Source: Microbacterium sp. EYE_78
Lineage (GTDB): Bacteria; Actinomycetota; Actinomycetes; Actinomycetales; Microbacteriaceae
NCBI RefSeq assembly: GCF_023149035.1
Contig: NZ_JAHXMY010000001.1
Coordinates: 1,302,001 to 1,366,000 of the forward strand
Direction of reading: 5' to 3'
Length of the DNA stretch: 64,000 nucleotides
Shown in pieces: positions 25,578 to 34,393 of this stretch (positions are counted from its first letter, which is position 1; each line of letters starts with the position of its first letter). A program made the position numbers and the translations under genes. The notes below the pieces were generated by a model that ran no database searches, was not told the origin of the DNA, and saw only the letters and a list, made by a program, of their open reading frames with translations.

Positions 25578-26426
25578 TCAGCGCTCGATGTGGTCGAGGT
25601 GCAGCATGCGCGCGAGGTTCTTGTCGAGCTCGTCGTCGCGGAAGATCTTCTTCCAGTCCTCCTTGATGATGCTCTCGCGACCGTAGTCCATCGCGATCAG
25701 GCACGCGTCGCTGAACGGGTTGTCGCCGCGCAGGCCGTTGGCGAGCGCCACCTGGGTGTGCCCGTAGAGGATGCTGCGCGCCGCCGCCTCGGGGACGCCC
25801 ATCGTGTGGATCGCCTCGTCGAGCGCTTCGTTCAGGAGCGAGCCGATCATGCAGGCGACGGTCTCGACGAGCGTCGGCTCGAGCTGGGCGAGCTGCTTCA
25901 CGGTGACGAAGTGGACGTCGATGACCGGTGCGTAGATTGCGCGGACGGTCTCCTCGACGATGCGCGCGTGCTCGGGGTCGTCGGACTCGACGGCGGCGAT
26001 GGCGTCCTGCGGGGCGGCGATGCCGCCGAAGGTGTCGGCCCACTCCTCCTTCGTGGTGCGCTCGAGGAACACCGACGGGTGGCACGGGTGCGCGACGGCC
26101 TGGATGACGTCGTCACGGGTCGTGAGGAGCCCGGCGTACGCGGCGGCGGGGTCGAGCGTCAGCACGATCGCGCCGGTCTTCAGCTGCGGGACGAGCTCGG
26201 CCGTGACGGCGCCGAGGGCGAGGTCGGGGACGGCCAGGACGACGATGTCGGCGTCCGCGACGGCGACGGATGCCTCGGTCAGCTCCCGTCCTGCGTCGAG
26301 GGTCCGTTCGCGTCCGCCGGGGGAGTTTTCGACGTAGTGGACGGTGTGGTCGGTCTTCACGAGGTTGTTGGACACGCGCATGCCCATCTTCCCTCCGGCA
26401 CCGATGACGGCGATGGTGTGGCTCAT
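25578..26426 (-). CDS. apnO: D-apionate oxidoisomerase-like NAD-dependent enzyme
   Basis: A 282-residue protein with an N-terminal Rossmann domain (IAVIGAGGKMGMRVSNNL, residues 4-21) and a helical C-terminal domain of the phosphogluconate-dehydrogenase-C type (ITEDW-like end, VKQLAQLEPTLVETVACMIG). I recognise it as ApnO-like: NAD-dependent oxidation with isomerisation of D-apionate to 3-oxo-isoapionate. It overlaps the OiaX-like gene by ATGA, and in known apiose loci the OiaX product uses ApnO product as substrate. Hydroxyacid dehydrogenase of another acid sugar is the alternative; the surrounding genes favour apionate. Confidence 0.75.
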   Translation of the reverse strand: MSHTIAVIGAGGKMGMRVSNNLVKTDHTVHYVENSPGGRERTLDAGRELTEASVAVADADIVVLAVPDLALGAVTAELVPQLKTGAIVLTLDPAAAYAGLLTTRDDVIQAVAHPCHPSVFLERTTKEEWADTFGGIAAPQDAIAAVESDDPEHARIVEETVRAIYAPVIDVHFVTVKQLAQLEPTLVETVACMIGSLLNEALDEAIHTMGVPEAAARSILYGHTQVALANGLRGDNPFSDACLIAMDYGRESIIKEDWKKIFRDDELDKNLARMLHLDHIER

Positions 26427-27217
26427 TCGAAGCTCCTCAGGTGGTCGAGGGTGGCGCGGGTCCATTCCCGCTCCGTGCGGATGGTGGTCTCGGGGTCGCC
26501 CTGCCAGGGCAACCAGTGCTCGACGATCTCGTTGATCCCGCGCTCCCGCGGGCGGACCGTGTCGAGCAGGTGTCGGTAGTCGTGCAGGCCCGTGCCCATG
26601 CGGGCGCCCGAGTAGGTGAAGCCGACCCAGCCGGGCTGCCGGTCGAACGCGAAGTCCTTCGCGTGCACGTTCACCACCGCGGGGGCGGTCTGCTCGACGC
26701 ACGTGCGCGGGGATTCGAGCCGCGCGACGACGTTGGCGGGATCGAGGCAGATGCCGAGGTGCGTGCTGTCCACGTCGCGCACGAGGCCGAGCAGGTCGTC
26801 TGTCGCGACCTGCTCATACGTCTCGAGGGCGAGTGCGACCCCGGCCGACTCGTACGAGGGGAGGATGCCGCGCAGCAGCGCGCCGGCCTCGGCGAGCGTC
26901 GGCCGGGAGTCCGGCCCGAACACCATGCTGCGCACGAGCCGGGCATCGAATGTCTCCGCGAGCGCGAGGAAGCGTTCGAGGTGGTCGTGCTCGATGCCTT
27001 TCGTCCCGAGTTCGATGCGGAGCCCCAGCTCGCGCGCGGCGCGGGCGGCATCCCCGACCTCCCGGTCCGACATCTCGGTCAGGGGGGCGTAGTCGCAGAT
27101 CTGGAACAGCTCGACGCCCAGCTCGCGGGTGCGCTCGAACGCGCCGACGAGCGAGAGCGGGTCGGGGGAGCGGTCGGAGTGCTCCCAGAAGAAGGCGTAC
27201 GTCCCGAGCCCGATCAC
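26423..27217 (-). CDS. oiaX: Xylose-isomerase-like TIM-barrel protein, candidate 3-oxo-isoapionate decarboxylase
   Basis: A 264-residue AP-endonuclease-2/xylose-isomerase-like barrel. Seen: the N-terminal IGLGTYAFFWEHSDR, FQICDYAPLTEM (about 38-49), metal-site candidates in ALETYEQVATDD, GICLDPANVVA and VVNVHAKDF. The opening and the QICDY segment resemble OiaX, which removes CO2 from 3-oxo-isoapionate to give L-erythrulose. The start overlaps the LerI-like stop and the stop overlaps the ApnO-like start by ATGA. The next genes (kinase and two isomerases for erythrulose phosphates) supply the onward steps, which strongly supports the role. A generic sugar-phosphate isomerase is the fallback reading. 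Confidence 0.75.
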   Translation of the reverse strand: MIGLGTYAFFWEHSDRSPDPLSLVGAFERTRELGVELFQICDYAPLTEMSDREVGDAARAARELGLRIELGTKGIEHDHLERFLALAETFDARLVRSMVFGPDSRPTLAEAGALLRGILPSYESAGVALALETYEQVATDDLLGLVRDVDSTHLGICLDPANVVARLESPRTCVEQTAPAVVNVHAKDFAFDRQPGWVGFTYSGARMGTGLHDYRHLLDTVRPRERGINEIVEHWLPWQGDPETTIRTEREWTRATLDHLRSFE

Positions 27218-27984
27218 GGCGCGCTCCGTCGGAGCGCGAGGGCGTGCGCGTCATCGAGGACCGCGGCGAACGCCGACGGGTCGTGTGCGAACCGGCCGAG
27301 GAAGAGTCCGTCGACGGCGTCGCCGAGTTCGCCGAGCAGGCCGGGCCCCGCCGAGCCTCCGTAGATGACGCGCGAGCCCGCGCGGTCCGGGTCCGCGTCG
27401 AGCGCCGCGCGCAGCGCGCGGGTCACCGTGGCGATGTGGGGAACGGGCGCGGGTGAAGGGGCGCCGATCGCCCAGACCGGCTCGTACGCGACGACGACCG
27501 GTCCCGCCGGGGCGCCCGCGAGGTCGCGCGCGAGCTGGGCGACCGTGGCCGTCGCGGCGGACTCGGCATCCTGCCGCTCGTCCTCGCCGACGCACAGCAC
27601 GGGCGTCACGCCGTGGCGGAGCGCCGCGGCGGCCTTCGCGGCGACGACCTCGTCCGACTCGCCGAACAGCCGACGCCGCTCGGCGTGGCCGACCTCGGCA
27701 TACGCGACGCCGGATTCGGCCACCTCCGCGGCGGTCACCTCACCCGTGAACGGGCCAGGCTCGTGCGCCGAGACGTCCTGCACGCCGAGGCGAGCGGGAG
27801 TCCCCGCGAACGCGCCGGCGGCGTCGTCGACCTGCAGGTAGGTGGGGATGACGAAGACCTCGACGGCGCCGCTGCGCACACCCTCGTGGGCGCGCAGCGC
27901 GGCGGATGCCTGCGCGAACCACGCGCGCGCCTGACGCCGCCCGAAGTACGCCTTCAGGCTGACCCCCACCGTGACCTGCGTCAT
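27214..27984 (-). CDS. lerI: Triosephosphate-isomerase family protein, candidate L-erythrulose-1-phosphate isomerase
   Basis: A 256-residue TIM-barrel isomerase with the triosephosphate isomerase catalytic set: Lys11 (VSLKAYFG, not the NWK of true TpiA), His100 (EVGHAERR) and Glu168 (AYEPVWAIG). The altered KAYFG loop marks the LerI subgroup, which converts L-erythrulose 1-phosphate to D-erythrulose 4-phosphate. Its operon partners are the RpiB-like and dihydroxyacetone-kinase-like genes, the same trio known from erythritol and apiose catabolism in actinobacteria. It starts at an ATG sharing one base with the upstream stop. Housekeeping TpiA is unlikely given context and loop. Confidence 0.85.
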   Translation of the reverse strand: MTQVTVGVSLKAYFGRRQARAWFAQASAALRAHEGVRSGAVEVFVIPTYLQVDDAAGAFAGTPARLGVQDVSAHEPGPFTGEVTAAEVAESGVAYAEVGHAERRRLFGESDEVVAAKAAAALRHGVTPVLCVGEDERQDAESAATATVAQLARDLAGAPAGPVVVAYEPVWAIGAPSPAPVPHIATVTRALRAALDADPDRAGSRVIYGGSAGPGLLGELGDAVDGLFLGRFAHDPSAFAAVLDDAHALALRRSAP

Positions 27985-28454
27985 CAGCAGGATCCGGTGC
28001 TCTCGTACTCCCCGATGACCGCGACCTTCGACGCCGAGGCGGAGGACGGGTCGAACCGGTAGGTCAGCCACTCGCGCACGAGCCGGCGGGCGAGCTCGAT
28101 GCCGACGACCCGCTGCCCCATCGTGAGCACCTGCGCGTCGTTGGAGAGCACGCCGCGCTCGACCGAGAACGAGTCGTGCGCCGTCACGGCGCGGATGCCC
28201 GCCACCTTGTTCGCCGCGATCGCGACGCCCAGCCCGGTGCCGCAGATGAGCAGCGCCCGGTCGGCCTCGCCGCGGGCGACGCGCTCGGCCGCCTCGATCG
28301 CGACCTTCGGGTACGGCGTGTGGCCGTCGGCGGCGACGCCCACGTCGACGACCGACGCGACGCCCTCGCTCTGCTCGAGGTCGTGCTTGAGGATCTCCTT
28401 GTAGTCGAAGCCGGCGTCGTCGCTGCCGACGATGATGCGCAGGGGCTCGGTCAT
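27984..28454 (-). CDS. derI: RpiB/LacA/LacB family isomerase, candidate D-erythrulose-4-phosphate isomerase
   Basis: A 156-residue RpiB-family sugar-phosphate isomerase. Seen: [14 protein letters not shown] at the N-terminus (position of the substrate-binding Asp pair), Cys71 in [19 protein letters not shown] (the catalytic thiol and phosphate loop) and [11 protein letters not shown]. In the predicted pathway it is DerI, converting D-erythrulose 4-phosphate to D-erythrose 4-phosphate, which enters the pentose-phosphate pathway. It begins one base after the kinase stop codon. A ribose-5-phosphate isomerase activity is possible for the fold, but the neighbours favour DerI. Confidence 0.87.
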   Translation of the reverse strand: MTEPLRIIVGSDDAGFDYKEILKHDLEQSEGVASVVDVGVAADGHTPYPKVAIEAAERVARGEADRALLICGTGLGVAIAANKVAGIRAVTAHDSFSVERGVLSNDAQVLTMGQRVVGIELARRLVREWLTYRFDPSSASASKVAVIGEYESTGSC

Positions 28455-28455
28455 G

Positions 28456-30213
28456 TCAGTTCCTCTCGGGGGTGTCGGCCGATGCGGACCGACTGATGAC
28501 GGGGGCCGCGGCGAGGGTCTCGCCGACGGCGGTGACGATCAGGGCGAAGGAGTGGGCGCCGGCGTCGACCGTGCCCACGGCGTGCTCGCCGTGTGTGCGG
28601 GCCCGACCCTTGCGAGGGAGCAGGTCGGCCGTCGCGGCGGCCGCGGCGGTCGCCGCCACGGCCGCGGTACGCCAGGCATCCGCGAGACGCGCACCCGCCG
28701 CGACGTCGCCCGTGAGCGTCTCGGTGAAGGGGAGCAGCGCGTCGACCATGGTCTTGTCGCCGCGTTCCGCCTTGCCGTGCGAGACGACGGCGCCGACGCC
28801 CGCCGCGACGCCGTCGGCGATGCGCGTCGCGTCGGGCCGGCCGGCGTCGCCGAGACGGGACGCGAGTTCGGCGAGCAGCAGACCCCACAGGGCACCCGAG
28901 GTCCCGCCGGCGCGGTCCGACCACGCGTCGGCCGCCCGGGTGAGCGTCGTCGCCGCACCGGCACCCGCGTCGGCGGCCTGCCGCGCGGCGCGGACGGCGG
29001 CGCGCGATCCGCGCTGCATCCCGATCCCGTGATCGCCGTCGCCCGCGACCGCGTCGATGCGTCCGAGCTCGTCGACGTGCTCGTCGATCGTCCGCGCGAC
29101 GGTGTCGAGCGCGGCCACGACGGTCGATGCGAGCAGGACGGATGCCGCGTCGCCGGCGACCTCGTCCGCCGCGGCCGCCGAGGCGGTGCGTCCGGCATCC
29201 CGCCGCTCCGTCGTCGGGGCCGCGCCGCGGCGGTACGCGGGGGTGTCGACGGGGGTCTCCCACAGGTCGGCGAGCTCATCGTCGAGCCAGAACAGGGTGA
29301 GCGATGTCCCCGCCATGTCGAAGCTGGTGCAGTACTCGCCCACGTGCGGGTCGACGATCTCGAGCCCCGCCTCGTCGAGGAGGGCGGCGACCCGGCGGTA
29401 GACGACGAACAGCTCCTCGTATTTCAGTGAGCCGAGGCCGTTGAGCAGCGGGACCACGCGGCCGTCGGCACCGTCGGGCCGTTCGGCGAGCAGCCGTGCC
29501 ACGAGCATCTCGGCGAGGCCGTCGGCGGTCGGGATGTCGGTCTCGTCGATGCCGGGTTCGCCGTGGATGCCGAGGCCCACCGCCATGCGACCGTCGGGCA
29601 CCGAGAACAGCGGAGCGTCCGCGCCGGGGAGGGTGCACCCCGTGAAGGCGACGCCGAAGGAGCGGGTGCGGTCGTTCGCGAGGCGTGCCACGCGTGCCAC
29701 GCCCGCGAGGTCGTACCCGGCGGCGGCGGCGCCGGCCGCGGCGCGGAAGACGGTGAGGTCGCCTGCGATCCCGCGGCGACGATCGCGCTCGGCGGGGCCG
29801 GCGCTCGCGATGTCGTCGGTGACGACGACGGTCTCGCAGGGGATGCCCTCAGCGCGCAGGCGTTCTTTGGCCGCATCGAAGTTGAGCACGTCGCCGGCGT
29901 AGTTGCCGTAGCTCAGCAGCACCCCGCCGCCTGCGTGCGCCGCCTGTGCGACGGCGTGGACCTGCTGCGTCGAGGGGGAGGCGAAGAGGTTCCCCATGGC
30001 AGCGCCGTGCGCGAGGCCCGGCCCGACGAGGCCGCCGAAGGCCGGGTAGTGCCCGGACCCGCCGCCGATGACGACGGCGACCTGACCATCGGGCACGCGG
30101 GTGCTGCGGACGACGCCGCCCGTGACGCGCTCGACGTAGCGACCGTTCGCGGCGACGAAACCGTCGATCATCTCGTCGGCGAAGTCCGCCGGATCGTTCC
30201 ACAGGCGCGTCAT
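28456..30213 (-). CDS. lerK: Dihydroxyacetone kinase family protein (DhaK-DhaL), candidate L-erythrulose 1-kinase
   Basis: A 585-residue ATP-dependent ketose kinase. The DhaK part (about residues 1-325) has [11 protein letters not shown] (49-59), [12 protein letters not shown] and GLGIHGEPG with His217, which binds the ketone covalently. The DhaL part (about 360-570) has [10 protein letters not shown] (390-399) with the Mg-binding Asp residues and the GGTSGALWG loop. In erythritol and apiose catabolism this architecture is LerK, making L-erythrulose 1-phosphate. ATG at 30213 follows GAGGAG; the frame is open far upstream but without family similarity. First gene of the eight-gene coupled operon; its promoter at 30259-30287 overlaps dyads that may bind the GntR regulator. 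Confidence 0.87.
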   Translation of the reverse strand: MTRLWNDPADFADEMIDGFVAANGRYVERVTGGVVRSTRVPDGQVAVVIGGGSGHYPAFGGLVGPGLAHGAAMGNLFASPSTQQVHAVAQAAHAGGGVLLSYGNYAGDVLNFDAAKERLRAEGIPCETVVVTDDIASAGPAERDRRRGIAGDLTVFRAAAGAAAAGYDLAGVARVARLANDRTRSFGVAFTGCTLPGADAPLFSVPDGRMAVGLGIHGEPGIDETDIPTADGLAEMLVARLLAERPDGADGRVVPLLNGLGSLKYEELFVVYRRVAALLDEAGLEIVDPHVGEYCTSFDMAGTSLTLFWLDDELADLWETPVDTPAYRRGAAPTTERRDAGRTASAAAADEVAGDAASVLLASTVVAALDTVARTIDEHVDELGRIDAVAGDGDHGIGMQRGSRAAVRAARQAADAGAGAATTLTRAADAWSDRAGGTSGALWGLLLAELASRLGDAGRPDATRIADGVAAGVGAVVSHGKAERGDKTMVDALLPFTETLTGDVAAGARLADAWRTAAVAATAAAAATADLLPRKGRARTHGEHAVGTVDAGAHSFALIVTAVGETLAAAPVISRSASADTPERN

Positions 30214-30258
30214 CGCGGGCTGCTCCTCGGGTCGGGGGTGCGGGTGTCCCGCATCGCC

Positions 30259-30287
30259 ATTGTGCACAACCGGTTGACCAATTGCAA
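30259..30287 (-). promoter_or_regulatory. Promoter of the apionate operon with overlapping dyads
   Basis: On the minus strand, -35 TTGCAA (30282-30287) and -10 CACAAT (30259-30264) are 17 bases apart. Two perfect palindromes, TTGTGCACAA (30260-30269) and AACCGGTT (30268-30275), and a GGTTGACC half-dyad fill the spacer. This is a likely repressor site, best candidate the GntR protein encoded at 31006. The remaining bases to the divergent gene at 30385 show nothing further. Confidence 0.55.
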
Positions 30288-30384
30288 GCCTGGCGGTGGA
30301 GGCGCGGACGGGGCGCGACGGTGGTGGATCCGGCCGCGGGGGAGTAGGACGGACGCAGTGTCCCACCGACGCAGGGAGGCCCTC

Positions 30385-30975
30385 ATGATCATCCGCACGC
30401 CCGATCCAGACGGTGCCGACGGTGCCGTCGCCGAGATCTACCGCGACGACCTGGACGACGACGGGTTCGTGTTCAGTCATACCCGGGCCATGGCGGTGAA
30501 TCCCGAAGCGCTCGCGGCCTTCGAGACGCTCATCCGCGCAATCGTGCCCTCGATCGGCGTCCGCACCTACGAGCTCGCAACGCTCGCCGCCGCGGGCGCG
30601 CTCCACTCCCGACACTGCCTGCTGGCCCACGGTCGCAAGGCGCTGCGCGCCGGCGCGCTCGACGACGACCAGCTCGAGGCCGTCGCACTGCGGGGCGACC
30701 ACCCCGACCTCAGCGCCGCCGACCGTGCGGTCATGCGGTACGCGCGGCGACTGTCGACGCACCCCGGCGACATGACCGACGCCGACAGTCAGGAGCTGCG
30801 CGACGCGGGCTTCGACGACCGTCAGATCGTCGACATCACCCTCGCTGCTGCGGCGCGGAACGCCTTCAGCCGCACGCTGCAGGCGCTCGCCGTGCCGGTC
30901 GAGACCGAGCTCGCCGGGCTCAGCCCCCGCCTGCGCGACGCGCTGATGGCATCCGCGTGGAGTGATTCCGATTGA
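30385..30975 (+). CDS. Carboxymuconolactone decarboxylase/AhpD-like peroxidase-related protein
   Basis: A 196-residue helical protein of the AhpD/CMD fold. The active-site helix reads LHSRHCLLAHGRKAL (about residues 70-84): one Cys followed by His at spacing CxxxH, without the first Cys of the CxxC pair of AhpD, as in the peroxidase-related subgroup. Such proteins are often linked to oxidative-stress or thiol chemistry, but this one's activity cannot be stated. The ATG at 30385 follows AGGGAGG. It is divergent from the apionate operon and precedes the GntR gene, whose own promoter begins inside its last codons. Confidence 0.8.
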   Translation: MIIRTPDPDGADGAVAEIYRDDLDDDGFVFSHTRAMAVNPEALAAFETLIRAIVPSIGVRTYELATLAAAGALHSRHCLLAHGRKALRAGALDDDQLEAVALRGDHPDLSAADRAVMRYARRLSTHPGDMTDADSQELRDAGFDDRQIVDITLAAAARNAFSRTLQALAVPVETELAGLSPRLRDALMASAWSDSD

Positions 30976-30999
30976 CGGCAGGGGGCCGTCCCGTATGTT
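30972..30999 (+). promoter_or_regulatory. Promoter of the GntR gene
   Basis: TTGACG (30972-30977, overlapping the upstream stop codon) and TATGTT (30994-30999) are 16 bases apart. The -10 ends six bases before the GTG start, so the mRNA is probably leaderless. Confidence 0.65.
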
Positions 31000-31005
31000 G
31001 AAGCC

Positions 31006-31743
31006 GTGCCCGCGTACCCGTCCGACCGCTCCGCCGACATCACGGCGTCCCTCGGCGTGCTGCCCTCCGGCACGCCGGTGTCCGAGGTCGCGCGCCGGCT
31101 CATGGACCTCTTCACGAGCGGAGACCTCGAGCCCGGCACGCGCCTGCCTCCCGAGCGCCAGCTCTCGGTCACGCTCGGCGTCGGCCGCTCGGCTGTGCGC
31201 GAGGCGCTCGCCGCCCTCGAGATCCTCGGCATCGTCGACGTCCGACCCGGCTCCGGCACCTACCTCCGGGGGACGGCGAGTGACCTGCTGCCGCAGACCC
31301 TCCGCTGGGGCCTGCTGATCGGCCGCCGCAGCACCGACGATCTGCTCGACGTCCGCTCGGGACTCGAGATCTACTGCGCCCGCCTCGCGGCGTCGCGGGC
31401 GGGCGCGGCAGACACCGCTCGGCTGGCCGCATCCCTGCAGCAGATGCGAACCGCCGACGACGATCTCGCCGCCTTCGCCCGAGCGGATGCCGCATTCCAC
31501 GACGCGCTCGCCCGCGCCGCCGGCAACGCCGCGCTCGTCGACCTGCTGCACGTGGTGCGTTCGCTCCTGCAGGTGTACGCCGACCGGGCCGTGCACGACG
31601 CCGACGCCGCGCGCCTGGCGATCGCCGAGCACGACGCCGTGTTCCGCGCGGTCGAGGCGAAGGACGAGGACGCCGCGGCGTCCGCGATGGCCGCGCACAT
31701 GGCGACCGCGGCCGCGCGACTGGCGGGGACGTCCGCGGGCTGA
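31006..31743 (+). CDS. GntR family regulator, FadR/FCD subgroup
   Basis: A 245-residue GntR regulator. The winged helix is at about residues 22-90 (EVARRLMDLFTSGDLEPGTR, then PPERQLSVTLGVGRSAVREA). The C-terminal FCD ligand domain has metal-site candidates in FARADAAFHDALARAAGN, AIAEHDAVF and AAHMATAA. FCD regulators usually sense organic or sugar acids, which would suit apionate or an oxo-acid of the neighbouring pathway. It starts at a GTG with no Shine-Dalgarno site, six bases after a -10 box. Its probable target is the operator-rich promoter of the apionate operon about 730 bases away. Confidence 0.9.
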   Translation: MPAYPSDRSADITASLGVLPSGTPVSEVARRLMDLFTSGDLEPGTRLPPERQLSVTLGVGRSAVREALAALEILGIVDVRPGSGTYLRGTASDLLPQTLRWGLLIGRRSTDDLLDVRSGLEIYCARLAASRAGAADTARLAASLQQMRTADDDLAAFARADAAFHDALARAAGNAALVDLLHVVRSLLQVYADRAVHDADAARLAIAEHDAVFRAVEAKDEDAAASAMAAHMATAAARLAGTSAG

Positions 31744-31775
31744 CCCCGCCAGCGCTCGAGCCGGCCTGGTCGCGG

Positions 31776-31832
31776 TTCCGGGGACGCAATGTGTCGCCCG
31801 AGCGCTCGCCCGGCAGGTTGCGTCGCTTGAGC
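31776..31832. repeat. Intergenic inverted-repeat element, copy C
   Basis: Left arm TTCCGGGGACGCAATGTGTC (from 31776), right arm GGCAGGTTGCGTCGCTTGAG (31812-31831). It lies between the GntR stop and the GH3 promoter. The right arm is nearly identical to that of the copy at 51183-51244. An outer CTCGAGCCGGCC / CTTGAGCCGGCC direct repeat (31756, 31826) flanks it. Confidence 0.6.
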
Positions 31833-31856
31833 CGGCCCGTCCTCCGCAGCACCCTC

Positions 31857-31884
31857 TTGCGCCAACCACTGAACGTTATTTAGT
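31857..31884 (+). promoter_or_regulatory. Possible promoter of the GH3-TetR pair
   Basis: TTGCGC (31857-31862) and TTTAGT (31879-31884) are 16 bases apart. An imperfect dyad, CTGAA-CGTTA-TTTAG, overlaps the -10 and could bind the downstream TetR. The evidence is weak. Confidence 0.3.
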
Positions 31885-31944
31885 CTTCTCGTGCCCGGGT
31901 CGAGGCTGATCCGGCACGCCACGACGACGTCGCAGGAGACCGCA

Positions 31945-33804
31945 GTGACCGCATCCCTTTCCACCGCCCCCGACGGCACGCGGTACCGCGATCTCAATCG
32001 CAACGGCGTCATGGACCCGTACGAGGACCCGCGGCTCCCCGTCGCCGAGCGCGTCGCCGATCTCGTCGCACGGCTGTCGGTCGAGGAGAAGGCGGGCCTC
32101 ATGATCCAGACGATCGTGTCGACGACGACCGACGGCGAGGTCGACGGTCCCGCGATGATGCCTGGGCGCACGACGGCGCGCGAGTTCATCGAGCGATCGC
32201 ACGTCACGCACCTGAACATCCACCAGATCCCGGACCCGCGCGCCATGGCCCGCTGGGTGAACGGGCTGCAGCGCGTCGCCGCGGCATCGGGTCACGGCAT
32301 CCCCGTGACGATCTCCACCGATCCGCGGCACTCGTTCACCGAGAACTGGGGCGCATCCTTCACGGCGGGGCACCTCTCGGCGTGGCCCGAGCCGCTCGGC
32401 CTCGGCGCCATCGCCGACCCGGGCTTCGTCCGGGAGTTCGCCGACATCGCACGTCGCGAGTACCTCGCGGTCGGCATCCGCTCGGCCCTGCATCCGACGC
32501 TCGACGTCGCGACCGAGCCGCGCTGGGCGCGGCAGTACAGCACATTCGGGCAGGATGCCGACCTCGTCGCGCGGCTGGGTGTCGCCTACGTCGACGGGTT
32601 CGAGGGCGGCGACCGTCTCACCGCCGCGAGCGTGGCGTGCATGGCCAAGCACTTCCCCGGCGGCGGTCCCGAGAAGGACGGTGAGGACCCGCACTTCCCC
32701 TACGGGACCGACCAGGTCTACCCCGGCGGCATGTTCGAGTACCACCTCGAGCCGTTCCGTCGCGTCATCGACCGCGGCGTCCCGGCCATCATGCCGTCGT
32801 ACGGCGTGCCGCGAGGGCTCGTCCTCGGCGGCGAGGCGGTCGAGGAGGTCGGCTTCGGCTTCAACCACCAGATCATCACCGGGCTGCTGCGCGAGACGCT
32901 CGGCTTCGACGGCGTCGTCTGCACCGACTGGGGGCTCATCACCGAGTCGCGCATGATGGGCAAGCAGCTGCCGCCGCGGTCGTGGGGCGTCGAGCACCTG
33001 AGCGAGACCGAGCGGGTGCGGAAGGCCCTCGACGCCGGCTGCGACCAGTTCGGCGGCGAGGACGACCCGGAGCTCATCCTCGAGCTCGTCCGGTCGGGCG
33101 CCGTGCCCGAGTCGCGCCTCGATGTGTCGGTCGCGCGCCTGCTGAGGGTGAAGTTCGAGCTCGGCCTGTTCGACGACCCGTTCGTCGATGAGGATGCCGC
33201 GGCCGAGGTCGTCGGCAGCGCCGAGTTCCGTGCGGTCGGCACCGCGGCCCAGTCGCGATCGACGGTGATCCTTCCCGGCGCGGCGGCTGCGGCATCCGTT
33301 CTGCCCCTGCGCACCGGAGTCGCGGTGCACGCTCCGGAGATCTCCGACGAGGCGCTGCGCGAGGCGGGGCTCACCCCGGCGGCTGCGGCGGCGGACGCCG
33401 ACGTGGCGATCGTGCGCGTGGCGCCGCCGTTCGAGCCCCGCGACCGCTTCATGCTCGAGTCGAGCTTCCACGCAGGTTCGCTCGCGTTCCCCGACGAGGT
33501 CGTGGCGAGCGTCGCCGAGGTCGCCGCCGTCGCGCCGACCGTGGTCACGGTGCACCTCGAGCGGCCGCTGCTGCTCGCCCCGCTCGTGACCCACGCCGCT
33601 GCCGTCGTCGCGACGTTCGGGGCGTCGGAGTCCGCGATCCTCGACGCGCTCACGGGACGCGTGCCCGCCGAGGGGCGCCTGCCGTTCGAGATCCCGCGCG
33701 ATGGCGACGCCGTGCTCGCCGGTCACTCCGACGTGCCGGGCGGGACGGTCGACCCGGTGTTCGAGGGCGGGCATCCGACGCTCGACGTCCGTGCCGATGC
33801 GTGA
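31945..33804 (+). CDS. Glycoside hydrolase family 3 protein
   Basis: A 619-residue GH3 enzyme. The N-terminal region DLNRNGVMDPYEDPRLPVAERV precedes the barrel; substrate-binding motifs include KHFPGGGP (about residue 235) and the nucleophile Asp lies in FDGVVCTDWGLITES (about 325-340). The second domain is shortened compared with typical beta-glucosidases and no fibronectin-III domain is present. The GTG at 31945 was chosen for its GGAG ribosome site. No signal peptide, so it should act on imported glycosides. Its stop overlaps the TetR start by 8 bases, linking enzyme and regulator. The sugar specificity (glucose, xylose, arabinose or apiose-linked) is not visible. Confidence 0.88.
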   Translation: MTASLSTAPDGTRYRDLNRNGVMDPYEDPRLPVAERVADLVARLSVEEKAGLMIQTIVSTTTDGEVDGPAMMPGRTTAREFIERSHVTHLNIHQIPDPRAMARWVNGLQRVAAASGHGIPVTISTDPRHSFTENWGASFTAGHLSAWPEPLGLGAIADPGFVREFADIARREYLAVGIRSALHPTLDVATEPRWARQYSTFGQDADLVARLGVAYVDGFEGGDRLTAASVACMAKHFPGGGPEKDGEDPHFPYGTDQVYPGGMFEYHLEPFRRVIDRGVPAIMPSYGVPRGLVLGGEAVEEVGFGFNHQIITGLLRETLGFDGVVCTDWGLITESRMMGKQLPPRSWGVEHLSETERVRKALDAGCDQFGGEDDPELILELVRSGAVPESRLDVSVARLLRVKFELGLFDDPFVDEDAAAEVVGSAEFRAVGTAAQSRSTVILPGAAAAASVLPLRTGVAVHAPEISDEALREAGLTPAAAAADADVAIVRVAPPFEPRDRFMLESSFHAGSLAFPDEVVASVAEVAAVAPTVVTVHLERPLLLAPLVTHAAAVVATFGASESAILDALTGRVPAEGRLPFEIPRDGDAVLAGHSDVPGGTVDPVFEGGHPTLDVRADA

Positions 33805-34375
33805 GCGTCGCGTCTCGGCGCAGGGGCGGGAGAGCCGCGAGCTGATCCTCGACACCGCGCTCGAGGTGATCGGGCGCCGTGGCTACGGCGCGACGTCGCT
33901 GCGTGACATCGCCGGCGAGGTCGGCATGACCCAGGCCGGCATGCTGCATCACTTCGGCACGAAGGAGAACCTCCTCGTCGAGGTGCTCCGTCGGCGGGAT
34001 GCCGCGACCCGGGAGGCACTCTCCGAGCAGGCCGACGCCGAGCCGCCGTCCGTCCGCGTCGCTCGGCGCAACGCCGAGACGCCGGATCTCGTGCACCTCT
34101 ACTCGAATCTGCTGGTCGCGGCATCCGCAGCAGATCACCCTGCCCGCGCGTTCTTCGAAGAGCGTCAGGAGGGCGTGCACGCGGTCGTCGCGGCGGACAT
34201 CCGCGCGCGGCAGGAGGCGGGCGCGATGCCCGCCTCCCTCGACGCCGACATGGCGGCCACCGTGCTCCTCGCCCTCTCGGACGGCCTGCAGCTGCAGCGG
34301 GGCGTCGACCCGTCGATCGACATCGCCGCAGTGCTCGCCTGGACGTGGAAGCGGCTGGCGGGATCGCCCGGCTGA
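33797..34375 (+). CDS. TetR family transcriptional regulator
   Basis: A 192-residue TetR regulator with the HTH at about residues 12-58 (SRELILDTALEVIGRRGYGA, then GMTQAGMLHHFGTKENLL), a form common in sugar-locus TetR proteins of Microbacteriaceae. The ATG lies within the last codons of the GH3 gene (8-base overlap, ATGCGTGA), so the two are translated together; it likely regulates that gene or the large glycosidase block. A close relative with the same LLHHF motif is encoded at 48036. The ligand is unknown. Confidence 0.9.
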   Translation: MRERRVSAQGRESRELILDTALEVIGRRGYGATSLRDIAGEVGMTQAGMLHHFGTKENLLVEVLRRRDAATREALSEQADAEPPSVRVARRNAETPDLVHLYSNLLVAASAADHPARAFFEERQEGVHAVVAADIRARQEAGAMPASLDADMAATVLLALSDGLQLQRGVDPSIDIAAVLAWTWKRLAGSPG

Positions 34376-34393
34376 CCGGCGGCCCCGCCCCGC

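Noticed and set aside
30214..31869. Upstream extension of the dihydroxyacetone-kinase reading frame
   Set aside because: The extra residues lie antisense to the peroxidase-like and GntR genes and cross the mapped promoter; family similarity starts at the ATG at 30213.
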